This document shows, one piece after another, positions 1-10,869 of a DNA stretch of 64,000 nt. The DNA lies in NCBI GenBank assembly GCA_951640165.1, contig OX621234.1, positions 25,548,549 to 25,612,548 on the forward strand, given 5' to 3'. A program made the translations under genes and the position numbers. The stretch comes from Pseudoips prasinana. Its lineage: Eukaryota; Arthropoda; Insecta; Lepidoptera; Nolidae. How positions within the stretch are numbered: position 1 is the first letter of the stretch; the number at the start of each line of letters is the position of its first letter. The notes beneath the pieces were generated by a model. It did no database searches and was not told the origin of the DNA. It was given only the letters and a program-made list of their open reading frames with translations.

Positions 1-908
1 TTTATGTTTGTGGCAAAATAGACCGTGGCTAGCTTTCCACCCCGATAGTTAAAACGGTGTGTTCTAATAAGATTACAGGTGCGTGCCGAGCATACTCTAA
101 AATGTAATTTAGCGCATTACAATCTTTGTCCCACCTGCGCTAACCTAACTAATGCCTTTACAGTTTGTATTACATCGTAAGTGCACATGCACAATATGAA
201 CACGTAAATGTTCGATATTGGTAGGTACGAGTACCACCAAAAGCAGGAATTACAATCGAAACATTAACCTTTACAAAGCTTAGGTAAGTAGAGGAAAGAA
301 AAAAATGTATGATGAATGCAGTATAACGACTATTACTATTAGGGTTGTGTTTTCTTGGTCAATAAATTACGAAGTTCTTTCATTGTGAAAATGTGACTTT
401 TTGTTACAAATGTAATTACTGGCAGCCTTGGTTATTGCTGTTAACAGCCCTAGCCATGTTACGTAAACTTGGGAGTTTCCAGTTACTACCCCTGAGTTTA
501 AGAGTTGACGTGTACAAATTGATGTATTGGTCGAGTAATGCACTGCTGAATCATAACCGAAAAATTCGGAATTTACGCTTGCAACCAGAACTGATTTATC
601 GAATAAAATTTATTTATTTATTATTATTTTTTTAAATTGTGAATTGATTACATAAATTGTACATATTCTACATTCGCGTTACTTATACAATAAATACTTT
701 AACGTATTGTACGTATCTTTAGATTTGTAAAAATAATAATCTTACGGCATGTTTAAAGTTATACAAATCATTGGTGGAATCTCTAATGGCAATTCATTTG
801 TAAACCAGTAAAGCTTTTTTCTGGATTCAATAATGTTTTCCTTATTTTATTGTACTTTTCTATAGGTGTCTATTAAGCTTCAGATTAATACTTATCGTAT
901 GGGTAGTG
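1..908. other. AT-rich DNA, no gene seen
   Basis: No coding signature is visible. An 80-codon frame at 393-635 has no recognisable domain and runs into a T/A-rich tract at 605-640, so I do not call it a gene. An AG followed directly by GTAAGT lies near 283, but the sequence before it is not pyrimidine-rich. Confidence 0.6.
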
Positions 909-1195
909 GTTAACCTTGTGTCAGCGATGTTCAAGCCGCCCAGTAGACCTCTAAAATGGCTTAACGACTGTTGTCTAACGACTACAACCGAGACCGACAG
1001 CTTAACGTGCCCTCCAACGCACGGAGATGATCAGAAATTAAACCACTTTGGAGGTCACCCATCTATAGACTGACCGCGTGCCTAGTTGCTTAACCTCGCC
1101 AATCACTTACAGACCGGTGAGAGCATCTAGTTATGAGCTTCAGATTACTGAAGCTCACGGCTTTACGCACTCCCTAGATCACGGAAGGTAATACA
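909..1195 (-). repeat. interspersed repeat, family C (copy 1, diverged)
   Basis: On the minus strand this contains a module resembling CGTGCTTCGGAGGGCACGTT that recurs at about 17800-18200 (minus), 31990-32180 (plus) and 56895-57060 (plus). Copy 1 and the 17.8-kb copy share most of the order: a block near 'ctacaacc', then 'gacag', then 'gtgcc', then 'accggtga'. The repeat is diverged and has no open frame. I recognise the motif as common in lepidopteran genomic sequence but cannot name the family. Confidence 0.6.
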
Positions 1196-1700
1196 TATAA
1201 TTACACCTTACACAAATATCTGTTTAGTGCGGCAATCAAACCCGCAACCTTGTGTGCACAAACGGCCCGACCGCATTACATCATTGGAAAACACGACAGA
1301 AACCGTCTCGTCGTAGCGAGCTGTTCTTGGTACAACATATTTTTCTTACAAGAATACATTAAACATTGTTATCTTCAAGACCCTTGTGAAAGGCAGTAAA
1401 CGGGCAATTAAGCGAGCTAATTTACAAGTAACAATAAAAGTTACTCAAGAAATATAATATGTAGCAGCCATACGTTATGGCTGCAAAAAACTGTACTTAG
1501 TTAGCAAATTACACTTTCATGGGAATAGAAAAACTTAACCCCCATGGGAAAAGTAGGTACCATACGTGCGATTGACAGAAAAAATATTCTTTTATCTTAT
1601 GAAGTAATTACACTGTAATAAGATCCCAGGGTTGGGTCAAAAATAATTTTGTTAGGGTTATTGTTTACAAAGTAACTCGAAGCTGGCATGTTGGTGACAA
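1196..1700. other. unique-looking AT-rich DNA
   Basis: I see no coding frame, RNA gene or repeat. The stretch 1219-1300 has a mixed base composition resembling a worn repeat, but I could not match it to another copy in the window. Confidence 0.5.
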
Positions 1701-1739
1701 ACATTGCCGCACCTCAGAGAAAACGTTAATCCATCAGAA

Positions 1740-2045
1740 GTGCGCTTTTTCTCTTTTCTTGCAGTACAAGCATCCCATTGGATTATGAGAGTGACGGAAC
1801 GAGAGGATGCACCAGGATATTTATATGTCCCGGGCAGGTGGTTAGTATCCATTGAAACTGGCCGTAAATATGAAATACCCGTGGCAAACATTGGGCTACT
1901 CCGCTGAATCACAACGGAAATTAGCCTACAACGCAGGACAATTTATTGATGCAATAGTATGCGCGCAAACACAGCTGTCCTCAGTTCCCTCTATCTCATA
2001 ATCCGACGAGTCGGTTATCCGACACGACCGGGGAGAGATCAATTA
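1740..2045 (+). repeat. interspersed repeat, family E (copy 1)
   Basis: The 3' half has the block 'cataatccgac', then 'ccgacacgaccgg', then 'gagatca'. Fragments of the same family appear at 21567-21700 ('cataatccgac', then 'accgccaat', then 'ctgact') and 39120-39245 ('caccggaaagagatca', then 'accgccaat', then 'ctgact'). This is a repeat arrangement I recognise from Lepidoptera, although I cannot name it. The 67-codon frame at 1704-1907 lies inside it and overlaps an 84-codon frame on the other strand. Neither resembles a known protein. A strong acceptor-like pyrimidine run ends in AG at 1764. Confidence 0.5.
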
Positions 2046-2069
2046 ATAAATAAAAATAACTAATCATTG

Positions 2070-2345
2070 TGTGAGCTTTATGACGCCCAGTGCTGGATAA
2101 AGCCCTTCCAAAAGATTTTCACAATAGACTTGTGTCCATAATTTGGAGGAGATATGCCATAGTCGCCACGCTTGGCAAACAGATTGGCGATCGCAGTATG
2201 ATGGTCAAATTACACAGAGAGACGCTGCTGCCCATTCTCTGGGAGATATACCCTCGAGTCGATTTCTACGCCCCCCATGGGATGAAATGGGGTGGTGATA
2301 TTCCATGCCGGCTGACGGCAGCGTAGCAAGTAACCAATACTAAGT
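2070..2345 (-). repeat. RTE-tail-like retroposon, family D (copy 1)
   Basis: The core around 2158-2210 (cacgcttggcaaac, then ttggcgatcgcagta, then atggtca) is clearly homologous, on the opposite strand, to the element at 19848-20066. The left end carries the 'agtgctgga' end module typical of lepidopteran RTE-type retroposon tails, so the element reads on the minus strand. The 78-codon frame at 2090-2326 is only a shadow of the repeat. No target-site duplication was recognised here. Confidence 0.65.
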
Positions 2346-2998
2346 GCATATTCTTTACTTTACTATGAAATCCATAATTATTGTATAATGGATGACTGAC
2401 AAGTCAGTAAGTATATCGTCATTGCGCCTTTAACTTATTTTGTGTAAAACAACTTGTAGGTACAAGAAAATCAATAAAACCATAAACCAAAACCACAAAT
2501 CCAACTGAAAATGTAGGAACAGGAATTGAAATAAATCTATTACCATTATTTTATGAGTGTATGATATTTATGAAATAGTATTAGTAATATAAGAATATTT
2601 TGTATATTAGCTCATACTAACATAAAGATTTCAAAATTTCCTATATAAGGTAAGATACAGCACATCTTGAAATTCTTAAATAAATTTCAATGGAAATGAC
2701 GCATTCACCCGCAGCGTGATAGAGTTTGAGATTTTGTATCATAAAAGTAAATTTGACCAAAAAAAACGTGCGAGATCTTGAAATCGCAATAACAGCATTC
2801 AAATAAAACCAATTATAATATCGAAACCACAAAAGGCGGCAACTTGAAAAAATCGATAGGTACTTTGACATTTAAACAAATCAATCAGTTGATGTTATAC
2901 AGCTGTAAAAGTAATTAAAGCGGAAGCCTTGTTTGGTTATCGTATCAATGGGGTGTTTCACAGACTTTTTTCTTATTTAATAGAAGATATGGCCAGTA
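2346..2998. other. AT-rich DNA, nothing supported
   Basis: The sequence is very AT-rich with a 76-codon minus-strand frame (2641-2871) of biased composition. I see no domain, RNA gene or repeat partner. Confidence 0.55.
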
Positions 2999-3193
2999 CG
3001 GTCAACGGCAAAAGTAGATGATATTAATCGGACGAGAGGTTTTGGTTCATGAATGATCATGGATATTGGGCGGCAGTATCATTAGTTAATTAGCTAATGA
3101 TTCTGCTAGCTTCACCGCCACAGTATTTATACGCAATTTACGATAATCATTATTGAACATCCGATTTTGATCATCTACTTTTGCTGATGATTG
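2999..3193. mobile_element. Tc1/mariner-type MITE, copy 1
   Basis: This is a 195-bp element. Its terminal inverted repeats begin CGGTCAACGGCAAAAGTAGA on the left and end with the near-complement TCTACTTTTGC...ATTG on the right. It is flanked on both sides by TA (2997-2998 and 3194-3195), as expected for Tc1/mariner-type insertion. The copy at 29711-29877 shares the ends, the internal 'gaggttttgg', 'gatcatggatac/t' and 'cttcaccgcca' modules, and the same TA flanks. There is no transposase, so it is non-autonomous. The right TIR of this copy has more mismatches than that of copy 2. Confidence 0.9.
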
Positions 3194-3195
3194 TA

Positions 3196-5539
3196 CCTGT
3201 TAACAATGGTCGCTACATAATTCGAAATATCTTACTTATACAAACTCTACACAAGTTTACTTTCAAATTGTATTTCTTACTTTTATATGTACTTTAGAAC
3301 TTAATTTTATATAACGAATAATTTTGTAGGATGTGATATGATGTGTAGAATATATCAAAGCATTTCTTTGATGGAAATTACTGAAACAAAATATTTCTGC
3401 TACAAACAGTCAATCAGCTTGTGTACCTTGCAACACAGTGGTGACTAAAAAAATCAATTAATAGTCTTAGTTAATAACTAATCCTTGCCCAATAGGTACT
3501 CATAATTTGCCTCAGTTTTAAATTAATAATAATATTAAGTAGCACAGTGCACCTATGAATACAAACAATCGTGCTTCTCTACTTTAATTACTAGCATTAC
3601 CTTATAGTTAAGTAGCAATTCTATCATTAATTCATATAAAATGATTCGCCAATACAACCGTTCTCTCCAAGCGTTATTATTATGGTGTAAAATTGAAAAG
3701 CAGGTTCTGCCAGCGACAATGGCAGACTTTTGTGTGCCGTCTTGTTTGTCCTTTAATACGTGGATCGCGTGCAGCCCAGTGTGAAAAGGGAAGTTTGTTT
3801 CAAATGTAACACGGTGTTTTTACCCACTGTTTCCGATATAGGCGTTTGAAAGTTCACTTTTTATTTTATTTGCTTTTCTAGTGACTTATTTTTTAACGCG
3901 TTTGTGATTGCATTCGCTTTTAGCTAGCCTACTTGTTTTTCTTTTTCGACGACTGAGTCTAATATTTTGTTTAGTGTAGGTAGGTATACAGAATTTCTTA
4001 AATTTATAGGCTTCACTTTACATGATCATTTGCATGTCTTTAACTCAGTCTATTTCATCGTAATCAACTTAAAATTTGAATTTTATATTTATTTACATAC
4101 ATTTATATTTATATGAAGTACTTAACCGTTAACAGATTCGGCAGTTCCTGATGAGAAAACTGATTAAAGTTGCGGTGTTTTTGCTGTCTTATTATGTAAC
4201 TCTGGACTAAGATCAACCTTTACTATAAATTGTAGGCAGATAAGTTTGCAGTAGTTATTAGAGTAACGTCGTGGGCCCAAATAAATAAATATTATAGCAT
4301 TTCTTATAAATTAGAAGTAATAGCTTCATTTCTTGAGATTTCAAGTTATAATTATAAAATATCGTTGAAATAATATTCAGATTATACAAATCAAATATGT
4401 GTTAAGTATATTTTTTTCTTAAAGTACAAGTCCGGAACAATCATAAATCACGCAAAGTTTCTAAGTTTTGTAAGATCCCACTGCGAAAGCGAGAAATTAG
4501 TGACGAGTAAAAGCTTTTTTAAAGCTCTTTTCGTACGGAACCATACAAGGTGGATTACTTGCGACTCGCATGACTCGTTTTATTTTTAAACCAAACTCTA
4601 ATCTTTAATGACTATTTTTGTGTGTGTATTGTGGCACTTAATACGAAGCTCGTCAGCTGATCGGTATGCTTATTTGGAGAATCAAAAATCTTTATACGAA
4701 TATTTTTCCAAACACACTTGCACAAGTGTTATGGGTCTTAGGTATTCAAACACTTAATCTGATGATTTAACCGTATCCAAATTTCTTCATATTTATGTAT
4801 AACTTTATATATTTTTCTTCTAAATGTACAGGATCTGAGTAGAACGATTTAATTGATTGTGTGTGCTATATAAACAATGAATAGTAGCACCATTCATTCA
4901 TTAAGAAATTAAATCATTAAAAGTAGAGACTAGGCCTAACAATAAAAATGTTATTTTGTCTGGATATTAAGGCACTTGGGATGATTTAATTTAAAAGAAA
5001 CTATTTGGTAGGTTTGAATCTCTAGTGTAGTGTAATATAAATTAACAATGCGGTGTAAGAATAGTCCAGATGCGTAAAGATATGAAGAATTGTGTCAATG
5101 TCAGAATAGAATTTTGAAATATGTTTTGGTATCTGTGTAATAAGAATTAATTCTCGCGTTTTAAAATTCCGGATTTTCAGGGATAGCGTGATAATTTTCG
5201 AATTTTGTAATGAACATCCGGTCAATTTTTACATAATTTATGAATGTTGTGCACGTTAAAGTTTTTACTGGATATTGCCCATATGTTACGCGCTTTTCAA
5301 CCTTATTTCGAAGAGCGCAATGTGCATGTTCTAAAATAGCTCATTGTTTTTATTCTGGCAAACTACCTTACTTATGAGGTACCTAGATTGGATCCACGCC
5401 GTACTTATACAAGTAAACCAAGACACAAGTAAGCAAGGAAATTAAACTTTAACTTATCATTGAAATAAAAATATTTATTAATATTGTATTATTATTTTAT
5501 AACCATTTATCCAAATTACACGCATTTTGGACGATTTCG
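3196..5539. other. AT-rich DNA, nothing supported
   Basis: I see no coding frame of note (a 67-codon minus frame at 5022-5225 is AT-driven), no tRNA head and no repeat partner. This is a long, apparently unique stretch. Confidence 0.5.
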
Positions 5540-6060
5540 CCAACATAAGATTCAAACTGAGAATAAGTTAAAAAGAAGGGTTATGAGTTCGGCTTGCACG
5601 TGAGGTATCGACATTCACGCCTTCATTATAAATCATTAAAGCGTGCTTTTAATTACGCATTGTGCAGCGAATATTTGTACAAACGTTGCGCGGGACTCGT
5701 GTGACGTGTCTGCTTTACTTAAGTTAATTATATCAGAACGCAAGTGACATTGTGCTCCGATTATGATTCGATACATTTTTATGGCGATCACATGGTGGCC
5801 ATTGTTTGGCTTGCCTCTCGGCTCGATTTATTGCTTTAATAAAGTGATTAAATACCATAGCGTAAAGCCAGGCGTCGATACAGGCCGAGCTAATTTCGAA
5901 AACTTGTATTCGCTCCCTTTTCGATCGGTCGTTTTAATATGGGGTCACTGACTGTATCCTGAATTAGAGACGTATATTCCAAAGCGAAAGGCGCGAACGT
6001 TCGGGAGTCACTACAGAGCAAAATTACGCTGAAAATTGCGACACTTATGTGTTTTAGTGG
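5540..6060. promoter_or_regulatory. candidate cis-regulatory block 1 (repeat-poor)
   Basis: The base composition is balanced compared with the AT-rich flanks, and no repeat or coding frame explains it. It contains a dense run around 5762-5870 with several A/T-core homeodomain-like sites, such as TTTTTATGGCGATCAC, TTTATTGC and GTGATTAAATACCATAG. A 62-codon frame at 5763-5951 exists but ends abruptly and has no known domain. That this is an enhancer is inference from composition and motif density only. Confidence 0.35.
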
Positions 6061-6191
6061 TATTGTACCTACATGTCTTGAACAGCTTAGAATCTGGTTA
6101 TTTATTTATTCGTATTACCCTATTATCAATATTATAAATAAAATATTATAACTATTGTTTAAGATACTTTGACCTCTAACATGGTATAATA

Positions 6192-6328
6192 AGTTAAGAC
6201 AATCGCCTTGCCACTTCGTGTCCCGGGTTCATTTCCCGCGTAGGTCAACTGTTTGTTTTATAAATAGTTCATGTACTTTGTGTCAGTATGTTTCTAAAGT
6301 AACCTGAGACAGAGGGATTAATTTCACT
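6192..6328 (+). mobile_element. tRNA-derived SINE, family B (copy 1, truncated)
   Basis: It retains the middle of the tRNA-like head ('agacaatcgccttgccacttcgtgtc'), a mutated box B ('gggttcatttcccgcg') and the downstream 'ttgtgtcagtatgtttctaaagtaacctgagaca' body that defines family B. Box A is missing, so the copy is 5'-truncated. Other copies are at 16895-17046, 33379-33573 (minus), 34161-34325 and 48889-49060. Confidence 0.8.
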
Positions 6329-6559
6329 AGCGTTATATTCAAAAATAAAATAAAACTAAAACAAGTCTTGGAAATTGGTAATTTTCCTTGTAAGAATCTT
6401 ATAAGAAAACTGGTAATCAAGCAAGCTAACAAAGATAGATTGTATGTAACTTTACATAATGCCATAGTATCCTCTCAACAAACATTTAAATAACAACAGT
6501 TTAACATAGTAATGAGAAGGTTATATGTTAATGATGTAGGGAGACCGAGAGCCGCTATC

Positions 6560-7735
6560 GTTGTTAATGAATAAACAGCCTTGGCAGTGTCAAGAGTGCG
6601 GTGTAGTATGCCACCGCGTGTCGCGCGTGGACTAGTGAGCGCAGTGGTCAGGCAGGTGTCATTACCAGTGCATCGTTGCGTGAGGGAGCGCGACGCGGCC
6701 GGTGCCCACGACGTCGCCGCGCCGCGCCGCACGCGCCCTCTCCCCATCACCGTTTATTATTGTTACTTTACTTGTTTCTATATGAAGGTCCACTCACTTA
6801 TTCATGCGAACGGGATTGTAATTTTTTTCTACTCTTTGCATGCGCCGTATATAGATATTTTGGCTACCACCTATTTTTTCGTGACTATAAAACTGGGCCG
6901 GGGTCGTGCGCTTTTTTCGCGGCAGCGCCCCTGCCCGGCTGTGGGGTGTGGAGGGGGAGCTCGCAGTTAGAGAATTATTCATTGCCTACCCCCGCCGAAC
7001 CGGCTTTCCGTTATTTCTGTTTGTTATGAATTATGTCCGATGACTTTTCCCGACGCCCCGTTTCTTTCGTTTTCACTAATTACTTTTTCTATAGAAACTA
7101 TAAATCTTCATTCCTTAATCGAGTTGTGAGCGAGGCGGTAATGACAATGGGCGCGCGCGTGGCCCGCTCTCGCCTTGCTCACCGTCGACCCTGTGATAAA
7201 TATATTCGTTTGTGATAAAACATTGTTTTCCTGTATAAACTGACGTACTAAACGCTAACAAAAGATTCAAATTCACACTCTGCTGCCTACTAAAATATGT
7301 AGAAGAGCTCGCTCCCGGCCCGCTACAAATTTGAATTTCATATGTATGTTTCGCCTATTACGGATGCACTCATTAATATCTTAAGTGATGTGTGGAGGTT
7401 TATGGTGTGCAATTTTCAACATTATTACTTCGTAACAGGGTCTATGGTCACCGTAACGTTTATTTATGTCTCCATTTACACAGAGCACGCGTTAAGATTA
7501 TGTCGGATGAAAAAAACTGCAAATTGTATGACCCTTCTGAAAAAACATTATCATTACGGGCACATCCGCCGAGGTTATCTTTTCGTATGCTAATCTTGAG
7601 TGCTCACACCGCTTCTGTGATACTTGCGGGTACAAATTGTTTATTGTAGAGGAGCGGCGCTATTGACGCTGGCGGGCCGGTCAAGCGCAAGACGTGGTTT
7701 TACTCAATTATTACTTTTTAAAATACATCGTACAA
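6560..7735. promoter_or_regulatory. GC-rich repeat-poor island; candidate regulatory block 2
   Basis: This stretch of about 1.2 kb has GC-rich patches (6690-6740, 6895-6965, 7135-7180, 7655-7690) alternating with A/T-core motifs. Open frames of 60-129 codons overlap one another in several frames on both strands. That is a side effect of GC content, and no domain is recognisable in any of them. No SINE, LINE or MITE signature interrupts the block, unlike most of the window. It could be an enhancer cluster, a promoter or an unannotated first exon. I favour regulatory DNA, but no transcription signal decides it. Confidence 0.4.
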
Positions 7736-7959
7736 CTGTCCACAAAAATAAACTGAAATTGAAAAGGTAATTCAATTAAGTTTAATTTCCTGTTTAGTCA
7801 TTTATTACTTCAGGCGGGTGGGATTTAGTTAAAGGGGACCGGTGGACGCTATATGCTTTGGCAATAGATAGATTACTTTATTTAACCGATATTTTTTACC
7901 ATAATACGTTAACAGGCATAAATTTAGGCAACAATAGCGCGTCTGCCTTATTTTGGTAT
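7736..7959. other. AT-rich spacer
   Basis: I see nothing beyond AT-rich DNA between the GC-rich island and the foldback repeat. Confidence 0.5.
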
Positions 7960-7961
7960 TT

Positions 7962-8690
7962 GGTCAGAAAGCTAATATTTTTTTACTCGCTCCGATTTTT
8001 AGGGTTCCGTAGCCAAATGGCAAAAAACGAAACCCTTATAGATTCGTCATGTCTGTTTCACTGTTCGTCCGTATGTCACAGCCACTTATTTCCGAAACTA
8101 AGAGCTGTACTGTTGAAACTTGGTAAGTAGGTGTATTCTGTGAACCTCATTAAGATTTTCACACAAAAATAGAAAAATAATAATACTTTTGAGGGTTACT
8201 CATACATAGAACTGAAACTCAAAAAATTTTGTTTCTTCTTATCCATACCTGTGTGGTATCTATTGATAGGTCTTTAAAATGATATTGAGGTTTCTAATAT
8301 ATTTTTTTCTAAACTGAATTTTTCTTAACTGAATTTGTAAACCGCAATTTCATCATCATCATCATATCAGCCGAATATTGTCCACTGCTGGACAAAGGCC
8401 TCCCCAAAGATCTCCACAATTGTCGGTCTTGCGCTATCCGTATCCAGCGATTTCCAGCGACCCGAACAAGATCATCGGTCCATCTTGTAGGCCACGCTGC
8501 GTCTTTCGGTTCGTGGTCGCCACTCGAGAACCTTTCTGCCCCAGCGGCCGTCGGCTCTACGAGCTATGTGCCCTGCCCACTGCCACTTCAGGTTGGCAAT
8601 TTAACCGCAATTTACTTTTTATTTAATCCACTAAAATACTTGCTGCTACGGAACCCTTCATGGGCGAGTCCGACTCGCACTTGGCCGTTT
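7962..8690. repeat. foldback repeat with GGGTTCCGTAGC/GCTACGGAACCC arms, interrupted
   Basis: The left part contains GGGTTCCGTAGC (near 8000) followed by 'aaaaaacgaaaccc'. The right part contains the exact reverse complement GCTACGGAACCC (near 8645) followed by 'gcgagtccgactcgcacttggccg'. I recognise this pair as a very common lepidopteran interspersed repeat. It is split by a retroposon (8351-8602) that has its own target-site duplication, so the foldback is the older insertion. The 90-codon frame at 7858-8130 is an accident of the repeat. Confidence 0.75.
8351..8602 (-). mobile_element. 5'-truncated RTE LINE tail, nested, with 11-bp TSD
   Basis: Read on the minus strand this encodes the C-terminal end of an RTE-type polyprotein (patterns like GRRxRxLEWR, then RWTDDL, then AG, then W) in broken frames. 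It ends in a short (ATG)n tail next to 8351. It is flanked by perfect copies of AACCGCAATTT at 8340-8350 and 8603-8613, a clear target-site duplication. The element is dead: only the last 250 bp were inserted. It interrupts the foldback repeat around it. Confidence 0.9.
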
Positions 8691-10015
8691 TTAACGTAAA
8701 TTAGTGATTAAATATATATTTATATATCATAAGAATAACGAATTCATTAAAGAGCTATTTCAGGTTATTTGCGGAGAGATTTTGAGGTGTTTCTTAACCT
8801 TATGCAGGACCGCATATCTATTGGACAAAATGTTGCGTTCAAGAGTGCAGCTGGTATTTTAATGTAGATACACACTCCATGAAGAACTCAATCACAATGG
8901 CGTGCTGTAGATGGGACGGTAAAACATCGTTGCTGGCGTAGCAAGACGCAGTAGTTCTGATTCAGAGTCACACTTACGAGAGAGGGTCATCTTCTCCACT
9001 TTCTGAAACCGTCTTAATATGTCTAACTGGAGAACTACTCCAATCTTTGGATTGATCCTCTGTACTCTTTTAGTGGCATACATATTCGAAAGTATGTACT
9101 GTTAGGTCGCAAAGAACTCTGATTTACAGAATTTGTTGGAGTTGCCCATATTTTGCACAAACTGCTGTGAATCTGGACTATGTATGGCATAATAGGTTGA
9201 AACGTCTACACGCTACCATATTGTACATTTTCTGATAAACATAATTATTTATTATTTCTTAAACAAAAATGCTCTCGTATGCTTTATTTTCGCTGTTTGG
9301 CAATGGTGACACTTTTAATTTATTATGAATGGAATATTTATTAATAAATATTAACCAAAGATATTTCTTTGATTACGACCAAATAGCATTAATAAAAATA
9401 TATCTTACATATTAATTTCCTCGTAATTTCTAATAAGTATTCTAAAGTATATAAATATTGCTGTGTTGGTGTAGGTTCTCGAGCCATTTAGCAAAATCAT
9501 AACCATCATCCCGTACAACTTAAAATTCATGAATTCCTTCACAGGCCGCTAAATGAGAATCGTATTAATTTTAACGAACAATTTTAATTTCCAGTTAAAA
9601 TATTTAAGCGTTACCTTTACAGACAGTTGGTTGCCGAGTGTTCACACGTCGTCATTATACGTAAGCGTTATTCATTTTGTTGTAGATGGTATACCTATAA
9701 AAGTAATTGAAGTTTTAAGTTTTTAATTTGGTGGAGCATGGCGTTCTGCTGATATCCGTATCACTAACATACAGAAAATACTGTAGTGGTAAAATATTAA
9801 CGTTGTGATCCTGGGTCAGTATGGTCCGCTGGCCTCACTGGCAGGATAGCGTAAAGGGTTAGAAAAAAGAGTCACGGGCTAGGGTAGTCGCTCACCATCA
9901 AAAGACCCAATAGAGAAGAGAGAGGCAATATAGGAAAAATATTTAACAAATGAAGGAAAATATTATATAGTATGTTAGTGTGTGTAACATAGTGTGCTGA
10001 GTAATTTTAACCTGC
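8691..10015. other. AT-rich DNA, nothing firmly supported
   Basis: A 63-codon minus frame at 8892-9083 has a balanced composition (charged and polar residues, for example QLDILRRFQKVEKMTLSRK). It could be a worn piece of some coding sequence, but I cannot identify it and see no flanking splice signals. The rest is AT-rich. Confidence 0.4.
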
Positions 10016-10019
10016 ATGA

Positions 10020-10160
10020 CCTTATGATGGGCGTAACTCGCATTGTGGACAGGCCTGCTACAAGATGAGCCATCACGGATCTTGTGAAGGTCGCTCATGC
10101 GGGTAGTGGAAGGGTGACAATTGTAGAAATCTTTTGGGGAGGGGGGAGGGGATAATGCAT
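10020..10160 (+). pseudogene. RTE LINE C-terminal fragment
   Basis: Reading from about 10048 gives RPATR, a stop, then AITDLVKVA and VEIFWGG. This matches the order GRPxTRWxDDLVKVAG...W found near the C-terminus of lepidopteran RTE retrotransposon proteins. The fragment has a stop and several substitutions, so it is a pseudogene. It ends in a G-run at 10134-10150. Confidence 0.6.
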
Positions 10161-10374
10161 GAAAAGCGTTTGAAGTCTTTTCTCTATGTCTAGTTTACCA
10201 TTAGATAAGCTCCATGAGAATCCTTAAACGTCTAAAACGTTTAAGTTAAACGTTACCGCGTCATAGGAAAAGTATACGTAAACAGAAATAAATAGAGCTA
10301 TTACTGCGAATATACTTAATTATTGATTTACTATAACGCCATATTTTTGTTATACTTTGTATCGATTTTTATAA

Positions 10375-10422
10375 AACGTATAGCATAACTGCAGATATAT
10401 ATCTGCAGTTATGCTATACGTT
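10375..10422. repeat. perfect 48-bp palindrome
   Basis: The sequence reads identically on both strands over 48 bp. Its half-site is AACGTATAGCATAACTGCAG, continuing into a TATA centre with no spacer. It would form a cruciform or hairpin with no loop. No element boundary was recognised beyond it. A second strong hairpin lies 330 bp downstream. Confidence 0.95.
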
Positions 10423-10755
10423 GTTGTGTATATATGTTATATATTCAATACATAATACAGACTATAAACTTATATCAACTCACAAGCCAATATGGGGCAA
10501 CGTTCCATCAGATTTTATTTGCGGCAATCCATTTAAAATTCACAGAGAAAGTTTATAAAATGAGTCGGAAAGAGATTTGCCTAGTGTAGTAGTACGTAAT
10601 TCACGGAGTAGCAATGTTACAAAGAGTCGCTTTGATGAAAAGGACCTCACTGCTATTCATTCATATGCAGTGTGAGAGGCATCCTGCCGCGATCTTAGCA
10701 CAGGAGCAAATTAGACGCGTTACAATTCTTAGGGTTGCTTACTGCTCCTATTTAC

Positions 10756-10808
10756 TACTTAAGTAAAGTTGCTTAATATTCGTCATATTAAGCAACTTTA
10801 CTTAAGTA
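10756..10808. repeat. perfect 24-bp inverted repeat with 5-nt loop
   Basis: The left arm starts TACTTAAGTAAAGTTGC and runs 24 nt. The loop is TCGTC and the right arm is the exact complement, ending at 10808. No coding or repeat-family context is apparent. This may be a pair of MITE ends brought together, or a hairpin RNA precursor. Confidence 0.95.
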
Positions 10809-10869
10809 CTTCTGAAATGAAGTATACTAGTTAATTAATCTAATAAATAAGGAAAAAATTCCCAGATAT

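Noticed and set aside
283..290. Ratchet site at AG|GTAAGT near position 284
   Set aside because: The preceding sequence is purine- and A-rich (acaaagcttag), with no pyrimidine run.
1744..1764. Strong acceptor TTTTTCTCTTTTCTTGCAG as start of a coding exon
   Set aside because: The downstream sequence is a repeat shared elsewhere, with no donor at a reasonable distance in an open frame that resembles a protein.
1704..1907. 67-codon frame with balanced composition (RWLVSIETGRKYEI)
   Set aside because: It lies at the edge of a family E repeat and has an equally long frame opposite. No known domain is recognised; it could be a remnant of an element's protein, but this cannot be supported.
6581..7029. 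129- and 117-codon proteins
   Set aside because: They overlap in different frames with further frames on the other strand. Arg/Pro/Ala-rich composition follows GC content, and no domain or consistent coding signal is seen.
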